Assembly: GCF_008124615.1 (NCBI RefSeq)
Contig: NZ_VNIB01000004.1
Coordinates: 124,001 to 188,000 of the forward strand
DNA length: 64,000 bases
Reading direction: 5' to 3'
Source: Geothermobacter ehrlichii
GTDB taxonomy: Bacteria > Desulfobacterota > Desulfuromonadia > Desulfuromonadales > Geothermobacteraceae
In this document: in pieces, positions 54,015 to 61,697 of the stretch
How the letters are laid out: every line of letters begins with the position of its first letter
Numbering within the stretch: position 1 is the stretch's first letter
The notes under the pieces: model-generated
Database searches by the model: none
The model's input: only the letters and a program-made list of their open reading frames with translations
What the model was told of the DNA's origin: nothing
Position numbers and translations under genes: made by a program

Positions 54015-54114
54015 CTGAATCGCCGGCGAACCTATGGGTGGGGCCTCAGATTTTTTAAAAACCCATTCAGGCCAGGCACTTGCACTCTCCATCCGGCATG
54101 ACACGCTGATTCAG
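54015..54114. repeat. MITE-like repeat, copy 3 (internal deletion, 100 bp)
   Basis: CTGAATC of the left end joins directly to GCCGGCGAACCTATGGGTG, missing about 60 bp relative to copies 1 and 2; the break falls at an AATC shared by both sides. The right end reads CATGACACGCTGATTCAG. Lies between divergent genes. Confidence 0.8.
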
Positions 54115-54141
54115 GTTGGAGAAAAAAACGAGGAACAGACC

Positions 54142-54471
54142 ATGACCCGTGAAGAACTCGCCCGTCACGACGGCCGTGAAGGACGAAAGGCCTATGTCGC
54201 GGTCAACGGCAAGATCTACGATGTCAGCACCAGCCCGCTGTGGGCCGAAGGGAACCACCAGGACATCCATCAGGCGGGAGCCGACCTGACGGAAGAACTG
54301 AAATCGGCGCCGCACGTCCGGGCGGTGATGGAGCGCTTTCCGGTGGTGGGCAGACTGGAAGAGGCGGTGACCGGTTCGTCACCGAAAGCGGCCGGCCTGA
54401 TCGGCGCCACCATCGTCGCCGTCATCGCCCTGGCCGCCGTCGCGCTCTGGCTGCTTCTTTGTCAGGATTGA
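54142..54471 (+). CDS. Cytochrome b5-like haem-binding domain protein with C-terminal anchor
   Basis: A 109-residue protein. Residues 1-75 form a cytochrome b5-like fold (ELARHDGREGRKAYVAVNGKIYDVS, PLWAEGNHQDIHQAGADLT); the His residues in NHQDIHQ and APHVRAVMERFPVVGRL could ligate haem, though the classic HPGG is replaced. A C-terminal helix (AAGLIGATIVAVIALAAVALWLLL) anchors it in the membrane. GAGGAACAGACC precedes ATG 54142. The MITE-like copy 3 ends 27 bases before the start and may have brought or displaced its promoter. Confidence 0.85.
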   Translation: MTREELARHDGREGRKAYVAVNGKIYDVSTSPLWAEGNHQDIHQAGADLTEELKSAPHVRAVMERFPVVGRLEEAVTGSSPKAAGLIGATIVAVIALAAVALWLLLCQD

Positions 54472-54507
54472 AAAACCGAAACGGTTGGCAATACGACTTC
54501 AGGAGGT

Positions 54508-54697
54508 TCATTCAAACCGATCGTCGAATGCGCAAGGAGGGAGGATAACGCTGCAGACAGGCCTTTTTTCGGCAGGCCGCTCAAAAAGGTCTGGATGTAA
54601 GGCATCCGAAATCTCGAGGCATGAGGCGTACTTCAAGCCGTACGTCGAGTGCCGGACAGATGAGGATAACGCCGCAGACAGGCCTTTTTCAGCGGCC
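54508..54697. repeat. Dispersed repeat with terminal inverted ends plus a partial tandem copy
   Basis: The complete element is 54575-54697: GGCCGCTCAAAAAGGTCTG at the left and CAGACAGGCCTTTTTCAGCG at the right are inverted versions of each other, with an inner GAGGCGTAC...GTACGTCGAG. The preceding 54508-54574 repeats only the right part (CGTCGAATGC...GATAACGCTGCAGACAGGCC). Elements of this look are widespread between genes in Desulfuromonadales. Confidence 0.7.
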
Positions 54698-54699
54698 CT

Positions 54700-54724
54700 G
54701 GGCCCCGCGCAACGCGCGGGGCCC
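54700..54724 (-). terminator. GC-rich hairpin behind the TRAP gene
   Basis: GGGCCCCGCG (54700-54709) pairs with CGCGGGGCCC (54715-54724). No T run follows, so it is a weak or rho-assisted terminator, or a stabilising 3' hairpin. Confidence 0.55.
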
Positions 54725-54732
54725 TCCATCCG

Positions 54733-55830
54733 TCAGCCGATGGAGAGATAGGCCATCTCGGAAATCTTGTTCCAGTCGGTCACCATCTTCTGGAACTTGC
54801 CGTAGCTGGCATAAACCTTCTTGCTCATCGCGTCCTTGGCGGTGACTTCCGCAATCACCTCGGCGGCGTAGGTCTTGAGCTGCCTGAGGACCTCGCTGGG
54901 GAACTTCTTCAGCTTCACCCCGTGGTCGTTGATCAGCTTCTGCAGGTACTTGTTGTTCTGGGCGTCGAATTCGGCCAGCATCCAGTTGCAGGAGAACTGC
55001 GCCGCCGCCTCGACGATCTGCTGCAGGTCCCTGGGCAGGCTTTCGAAGGCCTTCTTGTTGACGAACATCTCGATGGCGGTTCCCGGCTCGTGCCAGCCCG
55101 GATAGTAGTAGTACTTGGCGACCTTGTAGAAGCCCATCTTGTAGTCGTGGTAGGGGCCGACCCACTCGGTGGCGTCGATGACGCCGCGCTCGAGATTGGT
55201 GTAGATCTCGCCGCCGGCGGAGAGAACCGCCGTACCTCCGGCCTTGGCGATGACCTTGCCGCCAAGACCCGGAATCCGCATCTTCAGTCCCTTGAGATCT
55301 TTGAGGGTGTTAATTTCACGGTTGAACCAGCCGCCCATCTGCACGCCGCAGAACCCGACCGAGAAGGGAACCAAATTGAAATTGCCATACAGCTCGCGCC
55401 ACAGGTCCATCCCCTGGTCCTGCAGCCAGGAATTCATCTGCTGGGAATTCATGCCGAAGGGCACCGCACCGAAAAACTGGGCGGCCGGGGCCTTGCCGGC
55501 CCAGTAGTAGGCGCAGCCGTGCCCCATCTCGACCATCCCCTGGCTGACGGCGTCGAAAGCCTGCAGCGCCGGAACCAGCTCACCGCCACCGTAGACGGAG
55601 ATCTTCATCCGGCCCTCCGACATCCGCTCGACCAGCTTGGCGATCAGGTTGGCGCTCTCGCCGAAAACCGGGAAATTGGGCGGCCAGGTGGTAACCATTT
55701 TCCAGTGATAGGTCTTCTTGGCGTGAACGGCGGGCGCCCCCACCGCCACCGCCGCACCGGCCGCGGCGGCTGACAACGGTTCTCGAACAGCTCGGCCTGA
55801 GCGACCGGGTGAAGGTAACACAGGGCACAC
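54733..55830 (-). CDS. TRAP transporter substrate-binding protein (DctP family), N-terminus disrupted
   Basis: From about residue 40 on it is a normal DctP-type binding protein (KMVTTWPPNFPVFGESANLIAKLVERMSEGRMKISVYGGGELVPALQAF, given here in family segments; MRIPGLGGKVIAKAGG; ATEWVGPYHDYKMGFYKVAKYYYYPGWHEPG) of the mannitol/chloroaromatic-type subfamily. The stretch LSAAAAGAAVAVGAPAVHA is the second half of a Tat-type signal peptide, but the Arg-Arg part is replaced by unrelated sequence that reads back on the other strand as the end of a different gene. The only starts available are GTG codons. No TRAP membrane genes are nearby. Probably a decaying orphan. Confidence 0.75.
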   Translation of the reverse strand: MCPVLPSPGRSGRAVREPLSAAAAGAAVAVGAPAVHAKKTYHWKMVTTWPPNFPVFGESANLIAKLVERMSEGRMKISVYGGGELVPALQAFDAVSQGMVEMGHGCAYYWAGKAPAAQFFGAVPFGMNSQQMNSWLQDQGMDLWRELYGNFNLVPFSVGFCGVQMGGWFNREINTLKDLKGLKMRIPGLGGKVIAKAGGTAVLSAGGEIYTNLERGVIDATEWVGPYHDYKMGFYKVAKYYYYPGWHEPGTAIEMFVNKKAFESLPRDLQQIVEAAAQFSCNWMLAEFDAQNNKYLQKLINDHGVKLKKFPSEVLRQLKTYAAEVIAEVTAKDAMSKKVYASYGKFQKMVTDWNKISEMAYLSIG

Positions 55831-55886
55831 CGCCGCGACTGACGGCCAGAATCCGGACCGCCGGCGGGACGATCATCCTGGACTGA
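55770..55886 (+). pseudogene. Fragment: C-terminal end of an unidentified plus-strand gene
   Basis: Reads LTTVLEQLGLSDRVKVTQGT, PPRLTARIRTAGGTIILD and then TGA at 55884. It ends exactly where the antisense TRAP gene loses its normal signal peptide. It looks like the tail of a conserved protein, perhaps a transposase, but the family was not recognised. Confidence 0.35.
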
Positions 55887-55893
55887 GGAAAAG

Positions 55894-57912
55894 TCAGATA
55901 CGGTCGGCAGCCGCCATCTGCCGCCGCAGACAGGCGGAAAAATCCTCGGCGCTCATCGGCTTGCCGAAATAGTATCCCTGGATTTCGTCACAGCCGCGCT
56001 CGCGCAGAAAGGCGAGCTGCCCCTCGGTCTCGACCCCCTCGGCGACCACCGCCAGTCCGAGACTGTGCGACATGGCGATGATGGCGCCGGCGATGGCGGC
56101 ACTGTCCGGATCGGTTTCCAGGTCCTTGATGAAGGAGCGGTCGATCTTCACCCGGTCGATGGGAAAATGCTTCAGGTAGCTGAGAGACGAATAGCCGGTA
56201 CCGAAATCGTCGATCGCAAGCCGTACCCCCAGCCGGCGCAGCCGGTGCAGCAACTCGGCCGCTCCCGCCGCGTCATCCATCAGCATGCTCTCGGTCAGTT
56301 CCAGCTCGACCAGTCGGGGATCGATGCCGGTCTGCCGCAAAATCGACTCGACACTCTCCACCAGTCCCGGCGTGGCGAACTGCCGGGCGGAAAGGTTGAT
56401 CCCGATATGCAACGCCGGCAGGCCCTGCCGCTGCCAGGCCACGCCCTGCCGGCAGGCCTCGGCCAGTACCCAGGCACCGATTTCGGTAATCAGGCCGCAT
56501 TCCTCGGCGACCGGAATGAACTTGACCGGCGGCACCTGTCCCAGATAGGGGTGCCGCCAGCGGCAGAGGGCTTCGGCCCCCACCCAGACGCCGTCGACGG
56601 TGCGCACCTGCGGCTGGAAATGCAGAAAGATCTCCTGCCGCTCCAGGGCATGCCGCAACCCGGTCTCGAGCACCAGCCGTTCCACCGCCCCGGCATTGGT
56701 CTCCAGCGAGAAACGCTGCCAGGTGTTGCGCCCCTTCTCCTTGGCCTGGTACATGGCGAATTCGGCGTTCTTCAGCAGCGATTCTTCGTCCTGGCCATCG
56801 TCGGGGAAGTAGGCCAGACCGATGCTGACGGTGCTGAAGACCTCCTGTCCCTCGATGTCGAACGCCTCGGCCAGCCGGGCCAGGCAGCGCTCGGCAACCG
56901 CTTCCGCCTCCCCTTCCGCCTTCAGGTCGGGCAGGATGACCACGAACTCGTCACCGCCCACCCGCGCCACCACGTCGACCCGGCGCAGGCATTCGCCCAG
57001 CCGTCCGCTCATGCCGAGCAGCAGCATGTCGCCGATGTTGTGTCCCAGGGTGTCATTGATGCTCTTGAAGCGGTCGAGATCGAGGAACATCACCGCCACC
57101 CTGCTCCGTTCCAGGCTCGCCCGCTCAAGCACCGTCCCCAGCCGCTTGACGAACAGAACCCGGTTGGGCAGGCCGGTTAAAGGATCGTAATTGGAAAGCT
57201 GCCGGATCTCCTCCCGCGAGCGCCGGGCTTCGGTCACGTCCCGCAGGCAGTAGAGCACCTTGTCAACCCGGCCGCCAGAGCCGGCCAGCGGCTGGGCGAT
57301 CGCCTCGAAGAACCGTTCCCCGCAAACATCGTCCGGATGGACATGCTCGGCCCGGGCCCGCTGCCCTGTGCCGATCGCCCGGCGCACGGCGCAGTGTCCT
57401 CTGGCATCGGCGCAGGGAAAGACGCTGTCGTGGGTGATTTCGTGGCAGGTGCAGCCGATCGGGTCACCCTTTTCGGCAAAAGCCTCCCGAAAAACCTGGT
57501 TGGCGTGGACAATGCGGAGAGTTTTCGCTTCGATCACGCAGACCGGATCGGGCAGACCTTCGAGCAGGGTGGTGATATCGGCATCGCTGGCAGGCGTGAA
57601 GCGGACGTTCTCGTCCGGAAGAAGGAGCAGCCAGCCGCCGCCGGCCTCATCCGGCAGCCGGCAGGCCAGTACGGGATCCGCCACCGGCAGCTGCAGCGAA
57701 ACCGGCTGGCCGGGAAGAGCGACGCGGGCGGCGAGCTCCTCCGGCAGCTTTTCCAGCCAGGACGGAAGTCCGGCCAGACCGTCGTCGCGACAAGCATCCG
57801 GAAAGCATTCCCCGAAACGCCGGTTTCCGGCGACCGGCCGGCCCCTGACATCCAGCAGCAGGGCCGGCAGTGGCAACCAGTCGAAAGTCGTCTCTGTGGC
57901 AGGTTGTGACAT
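55894..57912 (-). CDS. PAS-GGDEF-EAL c-di-GMP protein
   Basis: A 672-residue cytosolic protein. Two PAS-like domains (about 8-110 and 115-240) are followed by a GGDEF domain with intact motif (ARVGGDEFVVIL) and an EAL domain with EAL (GAEALCRWRHPYLG), DDFGTGYSSLSYL and the later EGVETEGQ. Both synthesis and breakdown of c-di-GMP are possible. The second PAS has an unusual cysteine-rich insert (GCTCHEITHDSVFPCADARGHC). No I-site RxxD is obvious before GGDEF. GAGGCGACGGCC supports ATG 57912. Single gene. Confidence 0.93.
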   Translation of the reverse strand: MSQPATETTFDWLPLPALLLDVRGRPVAGNRRFGECFPDACRDDGLAGLPSWLEKLPEELAARVALPGQPVSLQLPVADPVLACRLPDEAGGGWLLLLPDENVRFTPASDADITTLLEGLPDPVCVIEAKTLRIVHANQVFREAFAEKGDPIGCTCHEITHDSVFPCADARGHCAVRRAIGTGQRARAEHVHPDDVCGERFFEAIAQPLAGSGGRVDKVLYCLRDVTEARRSREEIRQLSNYDPLTGLPNRVLFVKRLGTVLERASLERSRVAVMFLDLDRFKSINDTLGHNIGDMLLLGMSGRLGECLRRVDVVARVGGDEFVVILPDLKAEGEAEAVAERCLARLAEAFDIEGQEVFSTVSIGLAYFPDDGQDEESLLKNAEFAMYQAKEKGRNTWQRFSLETNAGAVERLVLETGLRHALERQEIFLHFQPQVRTVDGVWVGAEALCRWRHPYLGQVPPVKFIPVAEECGLITEIGAWVLAEACRQGVAWQRQGLPALHIGINLSARQFATPGLVESVESILRQTGIDPRLVELELTESMLMDDAAGAAELLHRLRRLGVRLAIDDFGTGYSSLSYLKHFPIDRVKIDRSFIKDLETDPDSAAIAGAIIAMSHSLGLAVVAEGVETEGQLAFLRERGCDEIQGYYFGKPMSAEDFSACLRRQMAAADRI

Positions 57913-58022
57913 GGCCGTCGCCTCGCAAACAAGGTTTCGGAGAAAAATCTCGTCTCCCTCCTCGCTTCTCATCGGCGATCGGCCGCGCAAGCTTTATCAG
58001 AGATTGCCGCCAGAGTGGACGC

Positions 58023-60065
58023 TCAGTCCCCGAGCAGCGACTGGATGTCGGAGAAGAAGGATTTCGCCCGCCGGTCCTTCTCCTCCTCCCGTTCCGGCGA
58101 CGGGCCCGAAACCGCCCCGCCGGTGAACAGCCGTTCGGGAATCTCCTGCAGAAAGCGGCTCGGCTCCCGCATCTCCGGCCGGCCCCTCTTGCGACGACTG
58201 GCAGCCCGGGTCAGAACCAGCTTCTCGCGGGCGCGGGTGATGCCGACATAGCAGAGCCGCCGTTCCTCCTCAAGATGGGGATCGAAGCCGCCCTCGACCT
58301 CGAGGGCATCGACCGATTTGCGGTGGGGCAGGCAGCCCTCCTCCATGCCGACCAGAAAGACCAGGGGAAATTCCAGCCCCTTGCTGCTGTGCAGGCTCAT
58401 CAGGGTGACGGCGTCTTCTGCATCCTCCTCGTCCTCCCGACGATCGTCGTCGAGCAGGGAGACCTTTTCCAGAAAACCGGCCAGACTCGGCGCGGTTTCG
58501 CGATTCTGATAGGCGCCGACGGCATTGAGCACATCCTGCAGGAACTCGCAGCGCCGATCCCCCTGCTCCCGGCTACCGGCCGTACGCCGGATTTCGGCCT
58601 CGAGCCCGAGCTCGTCGAACAGCTGCCGCACCGTCTGCTGCAGATCGTCGGCCTGCTCGAAGCGGTAGCGCCAGGTGTCGATCAGCCGCACGAACAGGGC
58701 GATTTCGCCCCGCACCTGGTCGGTGAGGCCGGCTTCGTCCGGATCGCGCAACACCTCCCAGAGCGAGACGTCTCGCCGGTTGCACAGCGCGATCAGCTTT
58801 TCGACGCTGGTCGGGCCGATGCCCCGCCGCGGATAGTTGAGAATCCGCAGCAGGCTGATTTCGTCGCGCGGATTGTAGAGCACCTTGAGATAGGCGACGG
58901 CGTCCTTGACCTCCTTGCGGTCGAAGAACTGCTGGCCGCCGACCAGCCGGTAGGGGATGTCGAGATAGCGCAGCTGCTCCTCGAAGGGGCGCGACTGAAC
59001 ATTGGTGCGGTAGAGAATGGCCATCTCCCGCCAGCGCCGCCCCCGGTAGCGTTCCGCCTGGATGCGCTCGGCGACCAGCCGGGCTTCTTCCTCCTCGTCC
59101 GGTGCCTCGATCAGCTCCAGCGGCTCGCCGGCGCCGCCGGCGGTCCAGAGGGCCTTCTCCTTGCGGCGGCTGTTGCGGCGGATCACGGCGTTGGCGGCTT
59201 CGAGAATGGTTCCGGTCGACCGGTAGTTCTGTTCCAGGCGGATGGTGCGGGTACCGGGAAAGTCCTTTTCGAAATCGAGAATGTTGCCGAGGTTGGCCCC
59301 CCGCCAGCCGTAGATCGACTGGTCGTCGTCGCCGACGACGCAGAGATTGCCGTGGCTGGCCAGCAGACGCAGCAGCTGGTACTGGGCGGTGTTGGTGTCC
59401 TGGTATTCGTCGACCAGGATATGCCGGAACCGCTGCCGGCATTGCTCCAGGACATCCTCGTGCTCGAGAAAAAGCCGGTGGGTCAGCAGCAGCAGGTCGT
59501 CGAAATCGACGGCGTTGCAGGCCCGCAGCCCCTGCTGGTAGTCGGGGTAGATGACGGCCGCCGCCTGCTGCAGAGGGTCATTAACGGCGGGGTGGAAATC
59601 CTCGGGCGCGAGCAGCCGGTTCTTGCAGTCGGAAATGACCCAGAGAATCTGTTCGGCGGCAAAGCCGCGGCCGGCGAAATCGTGACGGGCCAGCAGATCG
59701 CGCACCAGCCTGAGCTGGTCGGCGGCATCGTAGATGGTGAAATTGCGCCGGTAGCCGAGGCGCTGGATGTGCTGGCGCAGAATCGCTGAACAGAGCGCGT
59801 GAAAGGTGGAGATGGTCATCTTCCGCGCCTGCCCGGAGCCGATGAGCTCCGCAACCCGTTCGCGCATCTCCCGCGCCGCCTTGTTGGTGAAGGTGACCGC
59901 CAGAATCTGTTCGGCGGCCACCCCGCGGGCCTGGACCAGCCAGGCGATGCGAAAGGTGATGACCCGGGTCTTGCCGGAACCGGCGCCGGCCAGAAGCAGC
60001 AGCGGGCCCTCGCCATGTTCCACCGCCGCGCGCTGCTGGGGATTGAGAGTAGCCAGATCGATCAT
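58023..60065 (-). CDS. Rep/UvrD-type superfamily 1 DNA helicase
   Basis: A 680-residue SF1A helicase, Rep-sized. Motifs: Q motif LNPQQRAAVEHGEGP, I AGAGSGKTRVI, Ia TFTNKAAREMRERV, II VDEYQDTN, III VVGDDDQSIYGWRGA, IV LEQNYRST, V VTLMSLHSSKGLEFPLVFL, VI RRLCYVGITRAREKL. It unwinds DNA 3' to 5' in repair or replication restart. Compared with UvrD it has the shorter C-terminal tail seen in Rep and PcrA. ATG 60065 is chosen from the family N-terminus; no strong ribosome site. Named rep or pcrA only by likeness. Confidence 0.94.
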   Translation of the reverse strand: MIDLATLNPQQRAAVEHGEGPLLLLAGAGSGKTRVITFRIAWLVQARGVAAEQILAVTFTNKAAREMRERVAELIGSGQARKMTISTFHALCSAILRQHIQRLGYRRNFTIYDAADQLRLVRDLLARHDFAGRGFAAEQILWVISDCKNRLLAPEDFHPAVNDPLQQAAAVIYPDYQQGLRACNAVDFDDLLLLTHRLFLEHEDVLEQCRQRFRHILVDEYQDTNTAQYQLLRLLASHGNLCVVGDDDQSIYGWRGANLGNILDFEKDFPGTRTIRLEQNYRSTGTILEAANAVIRRNSRRKEKALWTAGGAGEPLELIEAPDEEEEARLVAERIQAERYRGRRWREMAILYRTNVQSRPFEEQLRYLDIPYRLVGGQQFFDRKEVKDAVAYLKVLYNPRDEISLLRILNYPRRGIGPTSVEKLIALCNRRDVSLWEVLRDPDEAGLTDQVRGEIALFVRLIDTWRYRFEQADDLQQTVRQLFDELGLEAEIRRTAGSREQGDRRCEFLQDVLNAVGAYQNRETAPSLAGFLEKVSLLDDDRREDEEDAEDAVTLMSLHSSKGLEFPLVFLVGMEEGCLPHRKSVDALEVEGGFDPHLEEERRLCYVGITRAREKLVLTRAASRRKRGRPEMREPSRFLQEIPERLFTGGAVSGPSPEREEEKDRRAKSFFSDIQSLLGD

Positions 60066-60190
60066 CGAATGAAGTCCGGAATGCTGAATCGGTATCTGTC
60101 GGTCGCAGGGAAGGAGGCGAAAAATACCACAGCGCCCCGTCCCGGACAAGCGCTTGATTTCGACCGGCGGATGGGCTAGATTGCGCAACC

Positions 60191-60319
60191 ATGAAAGCGC
60201 GCCTCTTCGTTCTTCTGATCGGCATCATCTGGGCCTCCCTGCTCTTCATCTCCTGGGGCACGGGACCGGCCGGCCAGGCCACCGCCGTGTCCCCGCCGCC
60301 GGCGACCGCCAGCCGCTGA
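60191..60319 (+). CDS. Possible 42-residue membrane peptide
   Basis: Reads MKARLFVLLIGIIWASLLFI followed by a short Gly/Pro/Ala tail and TGA. One hydrophobic helix. TTGATT (60151-60156) and TAGATT (60174-60179), 17 bases apart, stand just upstream, leaving almost no leader, so a leaderless mRNA would be needed. It lacks a ribosome site. Uncertain. Confidence 0.35.
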   Translation: MKARLFVLLIGIIWASLLFISWGTGPAGQATAVSPPPATASR

Positions 60320-60375
60320 GCGACCCGTCTCTTTCCGCAACGCCATTTTCCACCCCCGGCAGCCGTATTTTCCAT

Positions 60376-60405
60376 TTGACAAGCCCCCTGTCCCTGCCGT
60401 ATAGA
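60376..60405 (+). promoter_or_regulatory. Sigma-70 promoter of the aapJQM operon
   Basis: TTGACA (60376-60381) and TATAGA (60400-60405) with an 18-base spacer. The leader to the first gene is about 180 bases. Confidence 0.7.
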
Positions 60406-60423
60406 ATCAAACTCTGTTTGATT
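60405..60423. promoter_or_regulatory. Palindromic operator at the aapJ transcription start
   Basis: AATCAAAC-TCT-GTTTGATT is a perfect inverted repeat overlapping the predicted start site. A bound repressor would block transcription. Confidence 0.6.
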
Positions 60424-60593
60424 TTGCCGAACATCCTTTTTTTGCCGGACAAATAAGCGCTTCGACCTGCCCCCTCAAGATGTTCAATGTCGGCCGCCGG
60501 CCCTTTTCGAAAGGCGAAAAGCGGCTAAGCTTGCTGAATGAATCCGGCCATTTGCGCCGGATACCCATCACAGACAATGGAGGAGACAAAGAG

Positions 60594-61613
60594 ATGAAAC
60601 TGACGAGACTGATCGCCCTGGTTGTCGGAATGTCCCTGCTCATGGCCGGCGTCGCCTTCGCCGGCAAGGACCTCGATGCGGTCCGGAAGAAAGGCTTCAT
60701 CCAGGTCGGCGTCAACGGCGACCTGTTCGGCTTCGGCATGCCGGACGAAAAAGGGGTCTGGCGCGGCCTCGACGTCGACACCGCCCGTGCCGTGGCCGCC
60801 GCCATCTTCGGCGACGCCAGCAAGGTCAAGTTCACCCCGCTGACCGCCCAGCAGCGCTTCACCGCCCTGCAGTCGGGCGAAATCGACATCCTGACCCGCA
60901 ACGCCACCCGCACCCTGAGCCGCGAAACCCAGCTCGGCCTCAATTTCGTGCACGTCAACTACTACGACGGCCAGGGCTTCATGGTGCCGAAGAAACTCGG
61001 CGTCAAGAGCGCCAAGGAGCTGGACGGCGCCACCATCTGCGTTCTGCCCGGCACCACCACCGAGCAGAACGTGGCCGACTACTTCCGCAGCAACGGTATG
61101 TCCTGGAAACCGGTGGTCATCGAATCGACCGCCGAACTGTCCAAGACCTTCTTCGCCGGCCGCTGCGACGTGATGACCTCCGACGCCTCGCAGCTCGCCG
61201 GCATCCGCGCCGTCGCCCCCAATCCGAAGGATTACGTCATCCTGCCGGAAATCATCTCCAAGGAGCCCCTGGCGCCGGCCGTCCGCCACGGTGACGACCA
61301 GTTCCGCGACATCGTCGACTTCGCCGTCATGGCCATGATCCAGGCCGAGGAGTTCGGCATCACCTCGAAGAACGTCGACCAGATGCTCAAGAGCAAGGAC
61401 CCGGCCATCCAGCGCTTCCTCGGCGTCACTCCCGGCAACGGCAAGGCCCTGGGCCTGGACGAGAAGTGGGCCTACAACATCATCAAGCAGGTCGGCAACT
61501 ACGGCGAGGTCTTCGAGCGCAACGTCGGCGTCAACACCAAGCTCGGCCTCGAGCGCGGCCTGAACGCCCTGTGGACCAAAGGCGGCTTGATGTACACGCC
61601 CCCCTTCAAGTAA
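60594..61613 (+). CDS. aapJ: General L-amino acid ABC transporter substrate-binding protein (AapJ-like)
   Basis: A 339-residue periplasmic protein with signal peptide LTRLIALVVGMSLLMAGVAFA|GKDL. The fold matches AapJ/BztA: KKGFIQVGVNGDLFGFGMPDEKG, WRGLDVDTARAVAAAIFGD, SGEIDILTRNATRTLSRETQLGLNF, CVLPGTTTEQNVADYF and the late WAYNIIKQVGNYGEVFERN. GGAGGAG is eight bases before ATG 60594. First gene of an aapJQM(P) operon for polar and general L-amino acids. A stable hairpin follows the stop. Confidence 0.94.
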   Translation: MKLTRLIALVVGMSLLMAGVAFAGKDLDAVRKKGFIQVGVNGDLFGFGMPDEKGVWRGLDVDTARAVAAAIFGDASKVKFTPLTAQQRFTALQSGEIDILTRNATRTLSRETQLGLNFVHVNYYDGQGFMVPKKLGVKSAKELDGATICVLPGTTTEQNVADYFRSNGMSWKPVVIESTAELSKTFFAGRCDVMTSDASQLAGIRAVAPNPKDYVILPEIISKEPLAPAVRHGDDQFRDIVDFAVMAMIQAEEFGITSKNVDQMLKSKDPAIQRFLGVTPGNGKALGLDEKWAYNIIKQVGNYGEVFERNVGVNTKLGLERGLNALWTKGGLMYTPPFK

Positions 61614-61629
61614 ACTGTCGTCCTTTGCG

Positions 61630-61655
61630 GGGGAGGCACCGCCCGGTGCCTCCCC
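61630..61655 (+). terminator. Stem-loop between aapJ and aapQ
   Basis: GGGGAGGCACC (61630-61640), loop GCCC, GGTGCCTCCCC (61645-61655), followed by ATTT. Likely a partial terminator or mRNA-stabilising hairpin that makes the binding protein more abundant than the permease. Confidence 0.75.
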
Positions 61656-61697
61656 ATTTCTCGCAATATCACGTTATCCGTTTTGAACACTCCTGAC

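Noticed and set aside
57870-59789. 640-residue plus-strand open frame opposite the helicase
   Set aside because: Antisense shadow of the Rep-like helicase, whose eight motifs are intact on the minus strand.
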